Below, one piece after another: positions 29,703 to 40,413 of a stretch of DNA of 64,000 nt. The notes under the pieces were generated by a model that ran no database searches, was not told the origin of the DNA, and was given only the letters and a program-made list of their open reading frames with translations. The stretch comes from Pectobacterium peruviense (GTDB lineage: Bacteria > Pseudomonadota > Gammaproteobacteria > Enterobacterales > Enterobacteriaceae), in assembly GCF_002847345.1 (NCBI RefSeq), contig NZ_LXFV01000001.1:248001-312000 (forward strand). Reading direction: 5' to 3'. Position 1 is the stretch's first letter, and every line of letters starts with the position of its first letter. Both the position numbers and the translations under genes were made by a program.

Positions 29703-30599
29703 ATGGATAGGCTTGTGCCAGAAGATTCTCAACCGATATCGTCGTTCCCACTTTATGATTTGCATAGCCATACCACGGCATCTGATGGTCTTTTAACGCC
29801 GACGGCGCTGGTCAGTCGGGCGGTAGACATGCGGGTGAGCGTGCTGGCCATTACCGATCACGACACGACGGCTGGACTTGACGAAGCGCAACATGCGATT
29901 GCACAACAGGGGCTGCCGCTGAGATTGGTTTCCGGCGTGGAGATCTCCACGCTGTGGGAAAACCATGAGATCCATATTGTCGGATTGGGGATGGATACTG
30001 CACACCCTGCATTGACGAGGTTGCTGCAACAGCAGGCGGCGTGTCGGCAAAGTCGGGCGGAGCAGATCGCGGCTCGACTGGAAAAAAACCGCATTCCTGA
30101 TGCGCTGGCTGGCGCACAGCGTCTGGCGACCGGAGGGCAGATTACACGCGCGCATTTTGCACGTTATCTGATCGAACTGGGTATCGCGGCGAATATGAAT
30201 CAGGTGTTCAAAAAATATCTGGCGAAAGGCAAAATCGGTTACGTGCCACCGCAGTGGTGCACCATCCCGCAAGCGATTGAGGCGATTCATCAATCCGGCG
30301 GTGTGTCGGTGTTGGCGCATCCGGGGCGCTACGATTTGACGGCCAAATGGCTAAAGCGCCTGTTAGCTACCTTCGCAGAAAGCGGCGGGATCGCGATGGA
30401 AGTGGCGCAATGCCAGCAGGCACCGGATGAGCGAACACAGTTGGGACGCTATGCGCGTGACTACAACCTGATGGCGTCGCAAGGATCGGATTTCCACCTG
30501 CCGTGCGCCTGGATTGAGCTGGGCCGCAAGCTGTGGCTGCCTGCCGATGTCGAACCCGTTTGGCACCATCCGCTATTGGTGGAGGCTGGCAGCGCATAG
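29703..30599 (+). CDS. rnm: Rnm (YciV), PHP-domain 5'-3' exoribonuclease
   Basis: The 298-residue protein has the PHP metal-binding motifs YDLHSHTTASDG, AITDHDT, and HPGRYDL and GSDFH further on. In E. coli this is RNase AM, which trims 5' ends of ribosomal RNAs and also removes phosphates from 3',5'-bisphosphonucleotides. The ATG at 29703 is chosen; a TTG two codons upstream is also possible. In E. coli it directly follows the trp promoter on the opposite strand; here the AraC/glycosyltransferase pair lies between. Confidence 0.93.
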   Translation: MDRLVPEDSQPISSFPLYDLHSHTTASDGLLTPTALVSRAVDMRVSVLAITDHDTTAGLDEAQHAIAQQGLPLRLVSGVEISTLWENHEIHIVGLGMDTAHPALTRLLQQQAACRQSRAEQIAARLEKNRIPDALAGAQRLATGGQITRAHFARYLIELGIAANMNQVFKKYLAKGKIGYVPPQWCTIPQAIEAIHQSGGVSVLAHPGRYDLTAKWLKRLLATFAESGGIAMEVAQCQQAPDERTQLGRYARDYNLMASQGSDFHLPCAWIELGRKLWLPADVEPVWHHPLLVEAGSA

Positions 30600-30750
30600 C
30601 CGCGTTGATGCCACGACACTCTTTTTGAAATAACAAATTCATGGAATAACAATCTTTTACCGTCAACACGTTCTATAATAATCCTTATTGCACGATGAAG
30701 CGGGTTGGAATGAACAGCGCCGCGAAATGTCAGACGTACGAGGTAGGGTC

Positions 30751-31371
30751 ATGAGCCAGTTTTTCTATATTCACCCACAGAATCCGCAGCCGCGATTGAT
30801 TAATCAGTCGGTCGAGTTTTTGCATAAAGGTGGGGTGATTGTTTATCCAACGGATTCCGGTTATGCGTTGGGCTGTATGTTGGGCGAAAAGAACGCACTG
30901 GAACGCATCTGCCGGATTCGCGATCTGGGGAGCGATCATAACTTCACGCTGATGTGTCGCGATCTGTCCGAACTGTCGACGTATGCCCATGTTGATAACT
31001 CGGCTTTTCGGTTGATTAAAAATAATACACCCGGTAATTACACATTTATTCTGAAAGCGACGAAAGAGGTTCCTCGCCGCTTAATGAATGAAAAGCGTAA
31101 AACCATCGGCCTGCGCGTGCCGTCCAATCCTATCGCACTGGAGCTGCTGGCCGCGCTGAATGAACCGTTGATGTCGACGACGCTGATGCTGCCGGGAAAT
31201 GATTTCGCCGAATCCGATCCAGAAGAAATTCAGGACAGATTGGGAAAACAGGTGGATTTGATTATTCATGGCGGTTCGCTGGGTCAACAGCCGACGACGG
31301 TTATCGACTTGACCGAGTCCGTGCCGCGCGTCGCCCGCGAAGGTACCGGTGATGTCACGCCGTTCTTATAA
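30751..31371 (+). CDS. yciO: YciO, Sua5/YrdC-family protein
   Basis: The 206-residue protein starting MSQFFYIHPQNPQPRLINQS is the YciO paralogue of TsaC/Sua5. It has the family KGGVIVYPTDSGYALGCML and the KRKTIGLRVPSNPI segment. TsaC-type proteins make threonylcarbamoyl-AMP for tRNA t6A; YciO itself has this activity only weakly and its cellular role is unsettled. The start at 30751 has a GAGG site; the frame is open further upstream without similarity. yciO follows rnm, as in E. coli. Confidence 0.94.
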   Translation: MSQFFYIHPQNPQPRLINQSVEFLHKGGVIVYPTDSGYALGCMLGEKNALERICRIRDLGSDHNFTLMCRDLSELSTYAHVDNSAFRLIKNNTPGNYTFILKATKEVPRRLMNEKRKTIGLRVPSNPIALELLAALNEPLMSTTLMLPGNDFAESDPEEIQDRLGKQVDLIIHGGSLGQQPTTVIDLTESVPRVAREGTGDVTPFL

Positions 31372-31417
31372 ACGCGGCGACGAGCGGTAACAATGGGAAT
31401 ACAAATGGCGTGAAGAT

Positions 31418-31426
31418 CGGTATAAT
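31418..31426 (+). promoter_or_regulatory. Candidate -10 element upstream of rluB
   Basis: CGGTATAAT gives a perfect TATAAT (31421-31426), about 107 bp before the rluB start. The sequence 17 bases upstream matches the -35 consensus poorly. It is a plausible rluB promoter but unproven. Confidence 0.4.
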
Positions 31427-31532
31427 CGCGCCAGTTTTTAATACGACAAACGATTTTTACGTAACCTGCTGATTTTTATAAGCAGTTATGACTCCCCCCG
31501 ACGCCTGGGAAGGCGACACTAGAGGTTGCTCA

Positions 31533-32417
31533 ATGAGCGAAAAGTTACAAAAAGTTCTGGCGCGTGCCGGACATGGCTCACGCCGCGAAATTGAAGGTAT
31601 CATTCAGGCTGGACGCGTCAGCGTTGACGGTAAGATTGCCACTCTGGGCGATCGCGTTGAAGTGACGAAAGCCACCAAAATCCGTATTGATGGTCATGTG
31701 GTTACCGTTAAGGAAACCGAAGAGTCCGTGTGCCGCGTACTGATGTACTACAAACCGGAAGGTGAGTTGTGCACCCGTAACGATCCTGATGGCCGCCCGA
31801 CAGTATTTGACCGTCTGCCAAAAATTCAGGGTTCTCGCTGGGTTGCAGTAGGGCGTCTGGACGTGAATACCTCCGGCCTGCTGCTGTTCACGACCGACGG
31901 TGAGTTAGCCAACCGCCTGATGCACCCCAGCCGTGAGGTTGAGCGTGAATACGCCGTGCGTGTTTTCGGTGAAGTTGACGACGAAAAGATCAAACAGCTG
32001 AGCAAAGGCGTACAGCTGGAAGACGGCCCGGCATCATTCCGCACTATCCGCTATCAGGGCGGTGAAGGTCTGAACCAGTGGTATAACGTAACGCTGACAG
32101 AAGGGCGTAACCGTGAAGTTCGTCGTCTGTGGGAAGCGGTTGGCGTGCAGGTTAGTCGCCTGATTCGCGTACGCTACGGCGACATTACGTTGCCAAAAGG
32201 TATTCCACGCGGTGGCTGGGCAGAAATGCCGCTGGAACAGCTGAACTATCTGCGTGAATTAGTGCAGCTTCCAGCAGAGACAGTGTCGAAACTGCCGGTT
32301 GAGCGTGAACGCCGTCGGGTGAAAGCGAACCAGATCCGCCGTGCGGTAAAACGTCACAGCCAGATCAACAGCGCGCCAGCACGTCGTACATCTCCAAAGC
32401 CGAAACGTAACGGCTAA
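31533..32417 (+). CDS. rluB: 23S rRNA pseudouridine(2605) synthase RluB
   Basis: The 294-residue RsuA-family enzyme has an N-terminal S4 RNA-binding domain ([20 protein letters not shown], residues 1-60). The catalytic motif [19 protein letters not shown] contains the nucleophilic Asp. The C-terminal tail is basic ([17 protein letters not shown]). It isomerises U2605 of 23S rRNA. GAGG precedes the ATG; 15 extra in-frame codons upstream lack similarity. In E. coli yciQ lies before it; yciQ is absent here. Confidence 0.96.
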   Translation: MSEKLQKVLARAGHGSRREIEGIIQAGRVSVDGKIATLGDRVEVTKATKIRIDGHVVTVKETEESVCRVLMYYKPEGELCTRNDPDGRPTVFDRLPKIQGSRWVAVGRLDVNTSGLLLFTTDGELANRLMHPSREVEREYAVRVFGEVDDEKIKQLSKGVQLEDGPASFRTIRYQGGEGLNQWYNVTLTEGRNREVRRLWEAVGVQVSRLIRVRYGDITLPKGIPRGGWAEMPLEQLNYLRELVQLPAETVSKLPVERERRRVKANQIRRAVKRHSQINSAPARRTSPKPKRNG

Positions 32418-32438
32418 GCTTTTCTCTATATACGCTTC

Positions 32439-32464
32439 ACGGGCAGCCTTCGCTGCCCGTTTTC
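32439..32464. terminator. Terminator between rluB and btuR
   Basis: ACGGGCAGC (32439-32447) and GCTGCCCGT (32452-32460) make a 9-bp stem with a CTTC loop, followed by TTTT on the plus strand. Confidence 0.88.
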
Positions 32465-32499
32465 ATTTAGCCCATTACTGATAGCTATGGGACTAAAGA

Positions 32500-33090
32500 C
32501 TACCAGTCAATGCCTTGTTGTGCCTGAATCCCGTAATCAAACGCATGCTTTACTGGACGCATTTCCGTCACGGTATCGGCCATTTCGAGCAAATCACGGT
32601 GGCAGCCACGACCGGTGATGATCACAGTCTGTCCTGCGGGGCGCTGCTTCAATGCAGTGACAACGTCACTTAAATCTAGATAATCATAGCTAATCATATA
32701 CGTCAGCTCATCTAATACGACGAGGTCAAGCAGTGGATCGGCCAGCATCCGTTTCCCTGCTTGCCAGACATGTTGTGCCGCTTCGGTATCCGTCTGGCGA
32801 TTCTGCGTATCCCAGGTAAAACCGGTTGCCATCACCTGAAATTCTACGCCGTGCTGCTGCAGCAGGTTCTTTTCACCGTTTGGCCATTCACCTTTAATAA
32901 ACTGGATCACACCAGCCTGTAACCCGTGGCCTATCGCCCGCGTGACGGTGCCAAACGCGGCTGTCGTTTTCCCTTTCCCATTCCCAGTGAACACAATCAG
33001 GATACCGCGCGTTTCATTCGCGGCGGCAATACGGGCATCGACCTTTTCTTTCAGACGCTGTTGGCGTTGCTGGTGGCGTTCATCGCTCAT
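32500..33090 (-). CDS. btuR: Cob(I)yrinic acid a,c-diamide adenosyltransferase
   Basis: The 196-residue CobA/BtuR-family enzyme adds the adenosyl group to reduced corrinoids. Its P-loop GNGKGKTTAAFGTVTRAIGH and the VVLDELTYMISYDYL segment (Walker B-like) are diagnostic. It makes coenzyme B12 from salvaged or newly synthesised corrinoids. It lies 18 bases downstream of yciK on the same strand, as in E. coli, and is probably co-transcribed with it. Confidence 0.96.
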   Translation of the reverse strand: MSDERHQQRQQRLKEKVDARIAAANETRGILIVFTGNGKGKTTAAFGTVTRAIGHGLQAGVIQFIKGEWPNGEKNLLQQHGVEFQVMATGFTWDTQNRQTDTEAAQHVWQAGKRMLADPLLDLVVLDELTYMISYDYLDLSDVVTALKQRPAGQTVIITGRGCHRDLLEMADTVTEMRPVKHAFDYGIQAQQGIDW

Positions 33091-33108
33091 ATTGAGTGCT
33101 CTTGTCTA

Positions 33109-33870
33109 TTATTCGGCTGGACCGGCTTTTCTACCCGGCTGAGCATCAAAACTCATCCCTGTTTTACGGCGGCTATCATCGCCCATCAGGTAGAGATACA
33201 GCGGCATGATATCTGCTGGCGTTTTCAGCTTCATTGGATCTTCGCTGGGGAATGCCGACGCGCGCATACCCGTACGCGTTCCGCCGGGATTAATACAGTT
33301 CACCCGCAGATTGTGCGAACGATACTCATCTGCCAGCACCTGCATCAGGCCTTCTGTAGCGAACTTGGATACGGAGTAGGCTCCCCAGTTAGCACGACCT
33401 TCGCGGCCGACGCTGGAACTGGTGAAAACCAGAGAAGAGCATGGCGATTTCAATAACAGCGGCAGTAGCGCTTGCGTCAACATGAAAGTCGCGTTGACGT
33501 TGACCTGCATAACCTGATGCCAGATCTCCGGTGTTTGCTGTACAACAGGGACAATTTCCCCGAGCAATCCGGCGTTGTGAAGCACGCCATCCAGATGGGG
33601 TACAACCTGTGACAGCTCGTCTGCCAACTGAAAGCACTGTGCAGAGGATAAGGCCAGCATATCGCAGACGACAACGTGTGCTGTCGTACCGTGTTCTTGT
33701 TCGATCTGCTGCTTAACCGTTTGCAGTTTGCTTTCCGTTCGTCCTAATAAGATAACGTGTGCGCCATACCGAGCATAAGTCAGTGCGGCTTCCCGACCAA
33801 TGCCGTCACCCGCGCCGGTGACCAGAATGATGCGGTTTTGCAGTAAATCGATTTTAGGTTGGTAGTGCAC
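33109..33870 (-). CDS. yciK: YciK short-chain dehydrogenase/reductase
   Basis: The 253-residue protein is a classical Rossmann-fold SDR with cofactor motif TGAGDGIG, NAG (VLHNAGLLG), and catalytic Ser plus YSVSK. The substrate is unknown. The start is a GTG at 33870 (V/M-HYQPKIDLLQ), chosen because E. coli YciK begins MHYQPK and because GAGGAATT lies just upstream; the frame stays open far beyond without similarity. It is divergent from sohB. Confidence 0.95.
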   Translation of the reverse strand: MHYQPKIDLLQNRIILVTGAGDGIGREAALTYARYGAHVILLGRTESKLQTVKQQIEQEHGTTAHVVVCDMLALSSAQCFQLADELSQVVPHLDGVLHNAGLLGEIVPVVQQTPEIWHQVMQVNVNATFMLTQALLPLLLKSPCSSLVFTSSSVGREGRANWGAYSVSKFATEGLMQVLADEYRSHNLRVNCINPGGTRTGMRASAFPSEDPMKLKTPADIMPLYLYLMGDDSRRKTGMSFDAQPGRKAGPAE

Positions 33871-34227
33871 AATGAATTCCTCTTGCCGCGACGCAGAACG
33901 TTCACGCTTCAGATAATAGACCTGCCATAGCATATCGACCCGATGCGAGCTGTCGGGGCGTGCGGTTCGGAACGTCAGGTGAAGGCGCATCCAAACAGGG
34001 CGAATGGGGGTGTTATGCCTCAAATACCGCACGTTTTCAATGAGACTGCCTCTATTTATCCCTGTGCTGTTGTAAAAAGCAGCAATAGGCATAAAAACCA
34101 CAGGAATAACATCGCCATATTGCGTGCCATCAGTTAGGTTATAGGAAGGGAATGGCGTGCGACGTCAAGGCCATGGTTGGTGAGTAGGCCAACATTAATT
34201 AATACTCAGTCAATGAGGACGGTGTTT
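33871..34227. promoter_or_regulatory. Divergent promoter region yciK / sohB
   Basis: No gene is supported in this 357-bp gap. It should contain the leftward yciK-btuR promoter and the rightward sohB promoter. I see no clear operator. Confidence 0.4.
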
Positions 34228-35274
34228 GTGGAATTACTTTCTCTGTACGGTTTATTCCTGGCTAAGGCACTCACCATCGTGGTGGCTATTGGTGCCTTAG
34301 TCGTTCTGGCATTCGGGATGACGCAGCGTAAGCGCCAGCATAAGGGTGAGTTGCAGGTCACGAATCTGGGCGAGCAATATCAGGAAATGCAGCGTGAAAT
34401 GCAGACCGCCTGTATGAGCGACACCGAACGTAAGCTGTTATCTAAACAAGAAAAAAAGAAAGAAAAAGAAACGGCTAAGCAAGATAAACAGCGCGCCAAG
34501 CGTGGCGAAGAGAAAAGTGTAAAACCGTGCCTGTACGTTCTCGATTTCAATGGCAGTATGGATGCGGGAGAAGTCAGTTCGCTACGTGAAGAAATCTCCG
34601 CCGTACTCGCCGTGGCGAAACCGAAAGACGAAGTGTTGTTGCGTCTCGAAAGCCCCGGCGGTGTAGTACACGGTTATGGGTTGGCTGCGTCGCAATTACA
34701 ACGTCTGCGCCAAGGCGGCGTACGTTTGACGGTTGCGGTCGATAAAGTGGCTGCCAGCGGTGGATATATGATGGCCTGCGTGGCCGACCGTATCGTAGCA
34801 GCGCCTTTTGCCATTGTGGGTTCTATTGGCGTTGTGGCACAAATCCCCAATTTCCACCGTTTGCTGAAAAACAAAGACATTGATGTTGAACTGCATACCG
34901 CGGGTGAATTTAAACGCACATTGACGCTGTTTGGTGAGAATACTGAACAAGGCCGCGAGAAATTCCGCGAAGATCTGAATGTCACGCATACGCTGTTTAA
35001 GGACTTTGTACAGCAGATGCGTCCGTCCCTGGATATTGATTCGGTTGCAACCGGAGAGCACTGGTTTGGCACTCAGGCGAAAGATTTAGGATTGATAGAT
35101 GCTATCGGCACCAGTGACGATCTGCTCATTGCCGAAATGGCGAATCATGAAGTATTAAGCGTACGCTATACGCGCCGTAAACGTCTGCTGGATCGTCTGA
35201 CGGGCAGTGCGGGAGATACCGCTGAACGTCTGATGCTACGCTGGTGGCAGCGTGGTTCGAAGCCTCTGCTGTAA
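34228..35274 (+). CDS. sohB: SohB, S49-family inner-membrane peptidase
   Basis: The 348-residue protein has an N-terminal membrane segment (about residues 5-30), a charged region (about 60-100, KKKEKETAKQDKQRAKRGEE), and an SppA-type protease domain with the nucleophile region AASGGYMMACVADRI and GSIGV, and the general-base Lys in AGEFKRT. It is a signal-peptide-peptidase-like serine protease with a Ser-Lys dyad; sohB suppresses htrA mutants in E. coli. The start is a GTG at 34228 with GAGG upstream, since VELLSLYGLFLAK matches the E. coli start MELLSEYGLFLAK. Confidence 0.95.
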   Translation: MELLSLYGLFLAKALTIVVAIGALVVLAFGMTQRKRQHKGELQVTNLGEQYQEMQREMQTACMSDTERKLLSKQEKKKEKETAKQDKQRAKRGEEKSVKPCLYVLDFNGSMDAGEVSSLREEISAVLAVAKPKDEVLLRLESPGGVVHGYGLAASQLQRLRQGGVRLTVAVDKVAASGGYMMACVADRIVAAPFAIVGSIGVVAQIPNFHRLLKNKDIDVELHTAGEFKRTLTLFGENTEQGREKFREDLNVTHTLFKDFVQQMRPSLDIDSVATGEHWFGTQAKDLGLIDAIGTSDDLLIAEMANHEVLSVRYTRRKRLLDRLTGSAGDTAERLMLRWWQRGSKPLL

Positions 35275-35304
35275 CCGATAATTGTTATGCCTATCAATCT
35301 CCCC

Positions 35305-35360
35305 TAAATAATTCGAGTTGCAGGAAAGCCAACGTACATGCAGCTTGAAGTATGACGGGG
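35305..35360. repeat. Intergenic palindromic repeat, short copy C
   Basis: AAATAATTCGAGTTGCAGGA joins almost directly to AACGTACATGCAGCTTGAAG and TATGACGGG. These are the two ends of the longer elements at 13650 and 38945 with the central 150-220 bp missing, so this is a deletion derivative or the minimal form of the family. Confidence 0.8.
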
Positions 35361-35386
35361 AAATGCCCGCAAACTGCGGGCATTTG
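35361..35386. terminator. Terminator between sohB and yciN
   Basis: AAATGCCCGC (35361-35370) and GCGGGCATTT (35376-35385) form a 10-bp stem with a 5-base loop. The T-run is short on both strands, so strength is moderate; the position between convergent genes fits. Confidence 0.7.
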
Positions 35387-35389
35387 CGT

Positions 35390-35659
35390 CTAATCGACCA
35401 AATAATATTTTTCGGATAAAACATGCGCAAGATGTTTGAACATGTTAAATACAGCAGTACTTTTTAAGGTTGGTATTCCGCTCTCATCGAGAAAAAACTC
35501 ACCGCGAAAAACGAGCACGCCGCTTTTTTGTTCTACGCTATCAGCGACCATTCCGTGCAAATAATCATCGTGATGTTTAATGATGTCATTGGCTTCAACT
35601 AATAAGCTCTGGCGGTCAATAGGACGTTTTTCTTCATTAACCTGGTGTTCAGGTGACAT
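35390..35659 (-). CDS. yciN: YciN, DUF2498 family small protein
   Basis: The 89-residue protein ends [23 protein letters not shown], almost identical to E. coli YciN. The start at 35659 ([20 protein letters not shown]) has AGGAG at a good distance; a GTG seven codons upstream is less likely. Function is unknown. It lies divergently from topA, the E. coli arrangement. Confidence 0.93.
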   Translation of the reverse strand: MSPEHQVNEEKRPIDRQSLLVEANDIIKHHDDYLHGMVADSVEQKSGVLVFRGEFFLDESGIPTLKSTAVFNMFKHLAHVLSEKYYLVD

Positions 35660-36029
35660 GATTACTACTCCTGTACTCACCCTTGAAAAAGGGGGGTAGT
35701 TACACTATATCAACAATGTTATTTCGAAAACCAATGCGGCTATTTCAAAAATAAACACTGTTATTTCAAAAACTGCATCAAGATAAAGGGTACTGCGATC
35801 CGGTTTCAGCGTAAAGTGCAGATTATGATGCAAATGGGCTACATTTTAGGGGCTTACCTGCCGATATTCAATTTAGCAGGAAGCGGATAAAACTGGATTT
35901 CCATGCTAATTAGGTTGCGTGGCAGTATTTATCAGGTAGAGTGTGGGATTTTGCGCAGTCAGTAGAATCCGCTCTGAATGCCCCGAAAAATATCTGATTT
36001 TCAGAAGAATTCAGCAGGTAATAGTACAT
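35660..36029. promoter_or_regulatory. Divergent promoter region yciN / topA
   Basis: This 370-bp gap holds no supported gene. In E. coli topA has several promoters in the matching region, including supercoiling- and heat-responsive ones; I cannot assign them here by eye. A repeated TATTTCAAAAA-like motif occurs around 35719-35772. Confidence 0.4.
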
Positions 36030-38630
36030 ATGGGTAAAGCTCTCGTTATCGTCGAGTCCCCGGCAAAAGCCAAAACGATCAATAAGTATTTAGGCAATGA
36101 CTACGTGGTGAAATCCAGCGTCGGTCATGTGCGCGATTTGCCGACGAGCGGCTCAGTTAGTAAAAAGAGCGCGGACTCAACGACTAAAGATAAAACGAAA
36201 AAGAAAGTCAAAAAGGATGAGAAATCCGCGCTGGTTAATCGTATGGGCATCGATCCTTATCATGATTGGAAAGCCAACTACGAAATACTGCCGGGTAAGG
36301 AGAAGGTTGTCTCCGAATTAAAAACGCTGGCGGAAAATGCTGACCACATCTATCTCGCAACCGACCTTGACCGCGAAGGGGAAGCCATTGCCTGGCACCT
36401 GCGGGAAATTATTGGTGGTGACGAGCAGCGTTTCAGCCGTGTAGTGTTTAACGAAATCACGAAAAATGCCATTAAACAGGCGTTTGAAAAACCAGATACG
36501 TTGAATATTGACCGCGTTAATGCACAGCAGGCGCGTCGGTTTATGGATCGCGTGGTGGGTTACATGGTTTCCCCGCTGCTGTGGAAAAAAATTGCCCGTG
36601 GCCTGTCCGCTGGGCGCGTACAGTCGGTTGCAGTACGACTGATTGTCGATCGCGAACGTGAAATCAAAGCGTTCGTGCCAGAAGAATACTGGGAATTGCA
36701 CGCCGATTTGTTGGCGGGCAGCGATATTCAACTGCAAATGCAGGTAACGCACCACAACGGCAAGCCGTTTAAGCCGGTTAATAAAGAGCAAACGCATGCG
36801 GCGGTCAGTCTGCTTGAAAACGCACGCTATGTCGTTGGTGACCGTGAAGATAAACCGACCAGCAGCAAACCGGGCGCGCCGTTCATCACATCCACGCTGC
36901 AACAGGCTGCCAGTACACGCCTCGGCTTTGGTGTGAAAAAGACCATGATGATGGCCCAGCGTCTGTACGAAGCGGGTTACATTACCTACATGCGTACCGA
37001 CTCAACGAACCTCAGTCAGGATGCGCTGACGATGGTGCGTGGCTATATCGGCGAAGAGTTTGGCAAGCGCTATTTGCCTGAGGCGGCGACCGCCTACAGC
37101 AGCAAAGAAAATTCGCAGGAAGCGCATGAAGCCATTCGTCCTTCCGATGTTGGCGTACTGGCCGACAGTCTGAAAGATATGGAAGCCGATGCGCAGAAGC
37201 TGTATCAGTTGATTTGGCGTCAGTTCGTTGCCTGTCAAATGACGCCTGCGCAATACGATTCCACCACGTTAATCGTGGAAGCGGCAGATTATCAACTGCG
37301 TGCGAAAGGCCGTACGCTGCGTTTTGATGGCTGGACGAAAGTCATGCCAGCGTTGCGTAAAAATGATGAAGATCGCACGTTGCCAACTGTGGCCGTGGGC
37401 GAGGCGCTGTCACTGCAGAAACTGCTGCCAGGGCAACACTTCACCAAACCACCTGCACGTTATAGCGATGCCTCTCTGGTTAAAGAGTTGGAAAAACGTG
37501 GGATTGGTCGTCCATCTACCTATGCCTCTATTATTTCAACCATCCAGGATCGCGGCTATGTCCGTGCGGAAAACCGCCGTTTCTATGCCGAGAAAATGGG
37601 TGAAATCGTTACCGATCGACTGGAAGAAAACTTCCGCGAATTGATGAATTACGATTTCACCGCGCGAATGGAAAGCCGTCTCGATCAGGTTGCCAATAAT
37701 CAGGCGGAATGGAAAGCAGTGCTGGATGAGTTCTTCAAGGAATTTAGCCAGCAGTTGGAAAAGGCTGAGCAGGATCCTGAAGAAGGCGGTATGCGACCCA
37801 ATGCGATGGTGTTGACCAGCATTGACTGCCCAACCTGCTCTCGTCAAATGGGTATTCGTACCGCCAGTACCGGTGTGTTCTTGGGCTGTTCCGGCTATGC
37901 ACTGCCGCCGAAAGAGCGCTGTAAAACCACGATCAACCTGATACCGGAAGCTGAAGTGCTGAACGTGTTAGAAGGTGATGAAGCCGAAACTAACGCATTG
38001 CGTGCCCGTCGTCGCTGTGAAAAATGTGGTACGGCGATGGACAGTTACCTGATTGATAATCAGCGCAAACTGCACGTTTGTGGAAATAACCCAGCCTGTG
38101 ACGGATATGAAATCGAAGCTGGCGAGTTCCGCATCAAGGGCTATGATGGTCCGATTGTTGAGTGCGAAAAATGTGGTTCCGAAATGCACCTCAAAATGGG
38201 ACGTTTCGGTAAATACATGTCCTGCACCGGCGAGACTTGCAGCAACACGCGTAAGATTCTGCGCAATGGCGATGTTGCGCCGCCGAAAGAAGATCCGGTG
38301 CCGTTGCCTGAGTTACCTTGCGAGAAGTCTGATGCCTATTTCGTATTGCGTGACGGTGCGGCAGGGGTCTTCCTTGCGGCCAATACGTTCCCGAAATCTC
38401 GTGAAACGCGAGCGCCGCTGGTAGAAGAACTGGTTCGATTCAAGGATCGTTTGCCGGAAAAACTGCGCTATTTGGCAGATGCCCCAGCGACGGATAAAGA
38501 CGGCAATAAAACCCAAGTACGTTTCAGCCGTAAAACCAAACAGCAATACGTCTCGTCAGAGAAAGACGGCAAGGCAACAGGCTGGTCCGCGTTTTATGTT
38601 GATGGAAAATGGGTTGAAGGGAAGAAGTAA
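36030..38630 (+). CDS. topA: DNA topoisomerase I
   Basis: The 866-residue type IA topoisomerase relaxes negative supercoils. It starts [20 protein letters not shown] (Toprim domain; the frame is open 29 codons upstream without similarity). The active-site Tyr is residue 320 in [10 protein letters not shown]. The C-terminus has three four-cysteine zinc ribbons (from [18 protein letters not shown], and CEKCGSEMH), then a further DNA-binding domain. A Lys-rich insertion ([16 protein letters not shown], about 55-70) is normal for enterobacteria. A terminator follows. Confidence 0.98.
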   Translation: MGKALVIVESPAKAKTINKYLGNDYVVKSSVGHVRDLPTSGSVSKKSADSTTKDKTKKKVKKDEKSALVNRMGIDPYHDWKANYEILPGKEKVVSELKTLAENADHIYLATDLDREGEAIAWHLREIIGGDEQRFSRVVFNEITKNAIKQAFEKPDTLNIDRVNAQQARRFMDRVVGYMVSPLLWKKIARGLSAGRVQSVAVRLIVDREREIKAFVPEEYWELHADLLAGSDIQLQMQVTHHNGKPFKPVNKEQTHAAVSLLENARYVVGDREDKPTSSKPGAPFITSTLQQAASTRLGFGVKKTMMMAQRLYEAGYITYMRTDSTNLSQDALTMVRGYIGEEFGKRYLPEAATAYSSKENSQEAHEAIRPSDVGVLADSLKDMEADAQKLYQLIWRQFVACQMTPAQYDSTTLIVEAADYQLRAKGRTLRFDGWTKVMPALRKNDEDRTLPTVAVGEALSLQKLLPGQHFTKPPARYSDASLVKELEKRGIGRPSTYASIISTIQDRGYVRAENRRFYAEKMGEIVTDRLEENFRELMNYDFTARMESRLDQVANNQAEWKAVLDEFFKEFSQQLEKAEQDPEEGGMRPNAMVLTSIDCPTCSRQMGIRTASTGVFLGCSGYALPPKERCKTTINLIPEAEVLNVLEGDEAETNALRARRRCEKCGTAMDSYLIDNQRKLHVCGNNPACDGYEIEAGEFRIKGYDGPIVECEKCGSEMHLKMGRFGKYMSCTGETCSNTRKILRNGDVAPPKEDPVPLPELPCEKSDAYFVLRDGAAGVFLAANTFPKSRETRAPLVEELVRFKDRLPEKLRYLADAPATDKDGNKTQVRFSRKTKQQYVSSEKDGKATGWSAFYVDGKWVEGKK

Positions 38631-38685
38631 TCTCTTTCCGCCATCCTCTGACCAACTGTGGTTGTGCAGAGAAAATAGCTAAATC

Positions 38686-38713
38686 AAGCCAGCCGCAAGG
38701 CTGGCTTTTTTTA
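38686..38713 (+). terminator. Terminator after topA
   Basis: AAGCCAGCC (38686-38694), GCAA loop, GGCTGGCTT (38699-38707), then more Ts: a textbook intrinsic terminator. Confidence 0.95.
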
Positions 38714-38944
38714 TCCCAGAATATCTCTTGATAAAACAGATGTATGAAGATTGTCTGCGGTAGCATGAGGATTGTTGATCCGTGATAGAGAATGATGCGG
38801 TTTACCTCGGTGATAATCGCACGCACTGCGTTCTTTAATCACCTACGTCATGTAAAAATGGTTATATAAAAATAATTTTTATGATTAAATGACATTAATT
38901 GATGGAAATATGCGCCGGACGATTAAGGCGTAATCAAGATCAAT

Positions 38945-39215
38945 ATATCCCAAATAATTCGAGTTGCAGGAAGGCGGCAAGAGAGGGACAAATTCGTCTG
39001 GAACGAATTTGACCAGCCAGCGACTGGCCTTCGGTGAGAGACAGGATGTCTCTCATTTCATCCCGATGAGCTTACTTAGGTAATTGATTCGGGTGACAAA
39101 TCTGCCGGGAGCAGATTTGAACGCTGCTTGCAGCGGCCCTTCAGGGCGAGGCCCACGACGGGCCGAGTATTTGAACGCAGCCAACGCACATGCAACTTGA
39201 AGTATTACGGGTATA
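38945..39215. repeat. Long intergenic palindromic repeat, copy B
   Basis: In the opposite orientation to copy A, it begins CCCAAATAATTCGAGTTGCA and ends ACATGCAACTTGAAGTATTA. Shared internal blocks include GCGGCAAGAGAGG at one side and ATTTGAACGCTGCTTGCAGC in the middle. It is longer than copy A because of an extra self-complementary segment around 38989-39060 (AATTCGTCTGGAACGAATT and GAGAGACAGGATGTCTCTC hairpins). It occupies the topA-cysB gap. Confidence 0.88.
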
Positions 39216-39278
39216 AAACGGAACGTCGTTAGAACGTTGTGAGATGCCACGCGCACACTTCAATTGGGAATGGGATAA

Positions 39279-40256
<978 letters not shown>

Positions 40257-40287
40257 GCATCAACAGCCGTACTTAAGCCTTGAAAGC

Positions 40288-40316
40288 AAAAAAGCCAGAC
40301 AGTGTCTGGCTTTTTA
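40288..40316 (+). terminator. Terminator after cysB
   Basis: AAAAGCCAGACA (40290-40301) and TGTCTGGCTTTT (40303-40314) are almost perfectly complementary with T-runs on both strands. Confidence 0.93.
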
Positions 40317-40325
40317 TCATCTATC

Positions 40326-40352
40326 ATCTATCTATCTATCTATCTATCTATC
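40326..40352. repeat. TATC tetranucleotide microsatellite
   Basis: Six perfect consecutive TATC units (40329-40352) follow an interrupted ATCATC start. It is noncoding, between the cysB terminator and the dtpA stop. Confidence 0.95.
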
Positions 40353-40370
40353 CTCAAACGCTTCACCAAC

Positions 40371-40402
40371 AACACCTCACCCCGTTATCCGAGCGAGGTG
40401 TT
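40371..40402 (-). terminator. Candidate terminator after dtpA
   Basis: AACACCTC (40371-40378) and GAGGTGTT (40395-40402) form an 8-bp stem around 16 bases, 12 bp beyond the dtpA stop on the minus strand. The following T-run is poor. Confidence 0.5.
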
Positions 40403-40413
40403 AGGGCGGGTTA

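Noticed and set aside
40326-40352. TATC repeat as a phase-variation switch of a gene
   Set aside because: It is downstream of both flanking genes and outside coding and promoter sequence, so it cannot shift a reading frame; kept only as a mutable marker.
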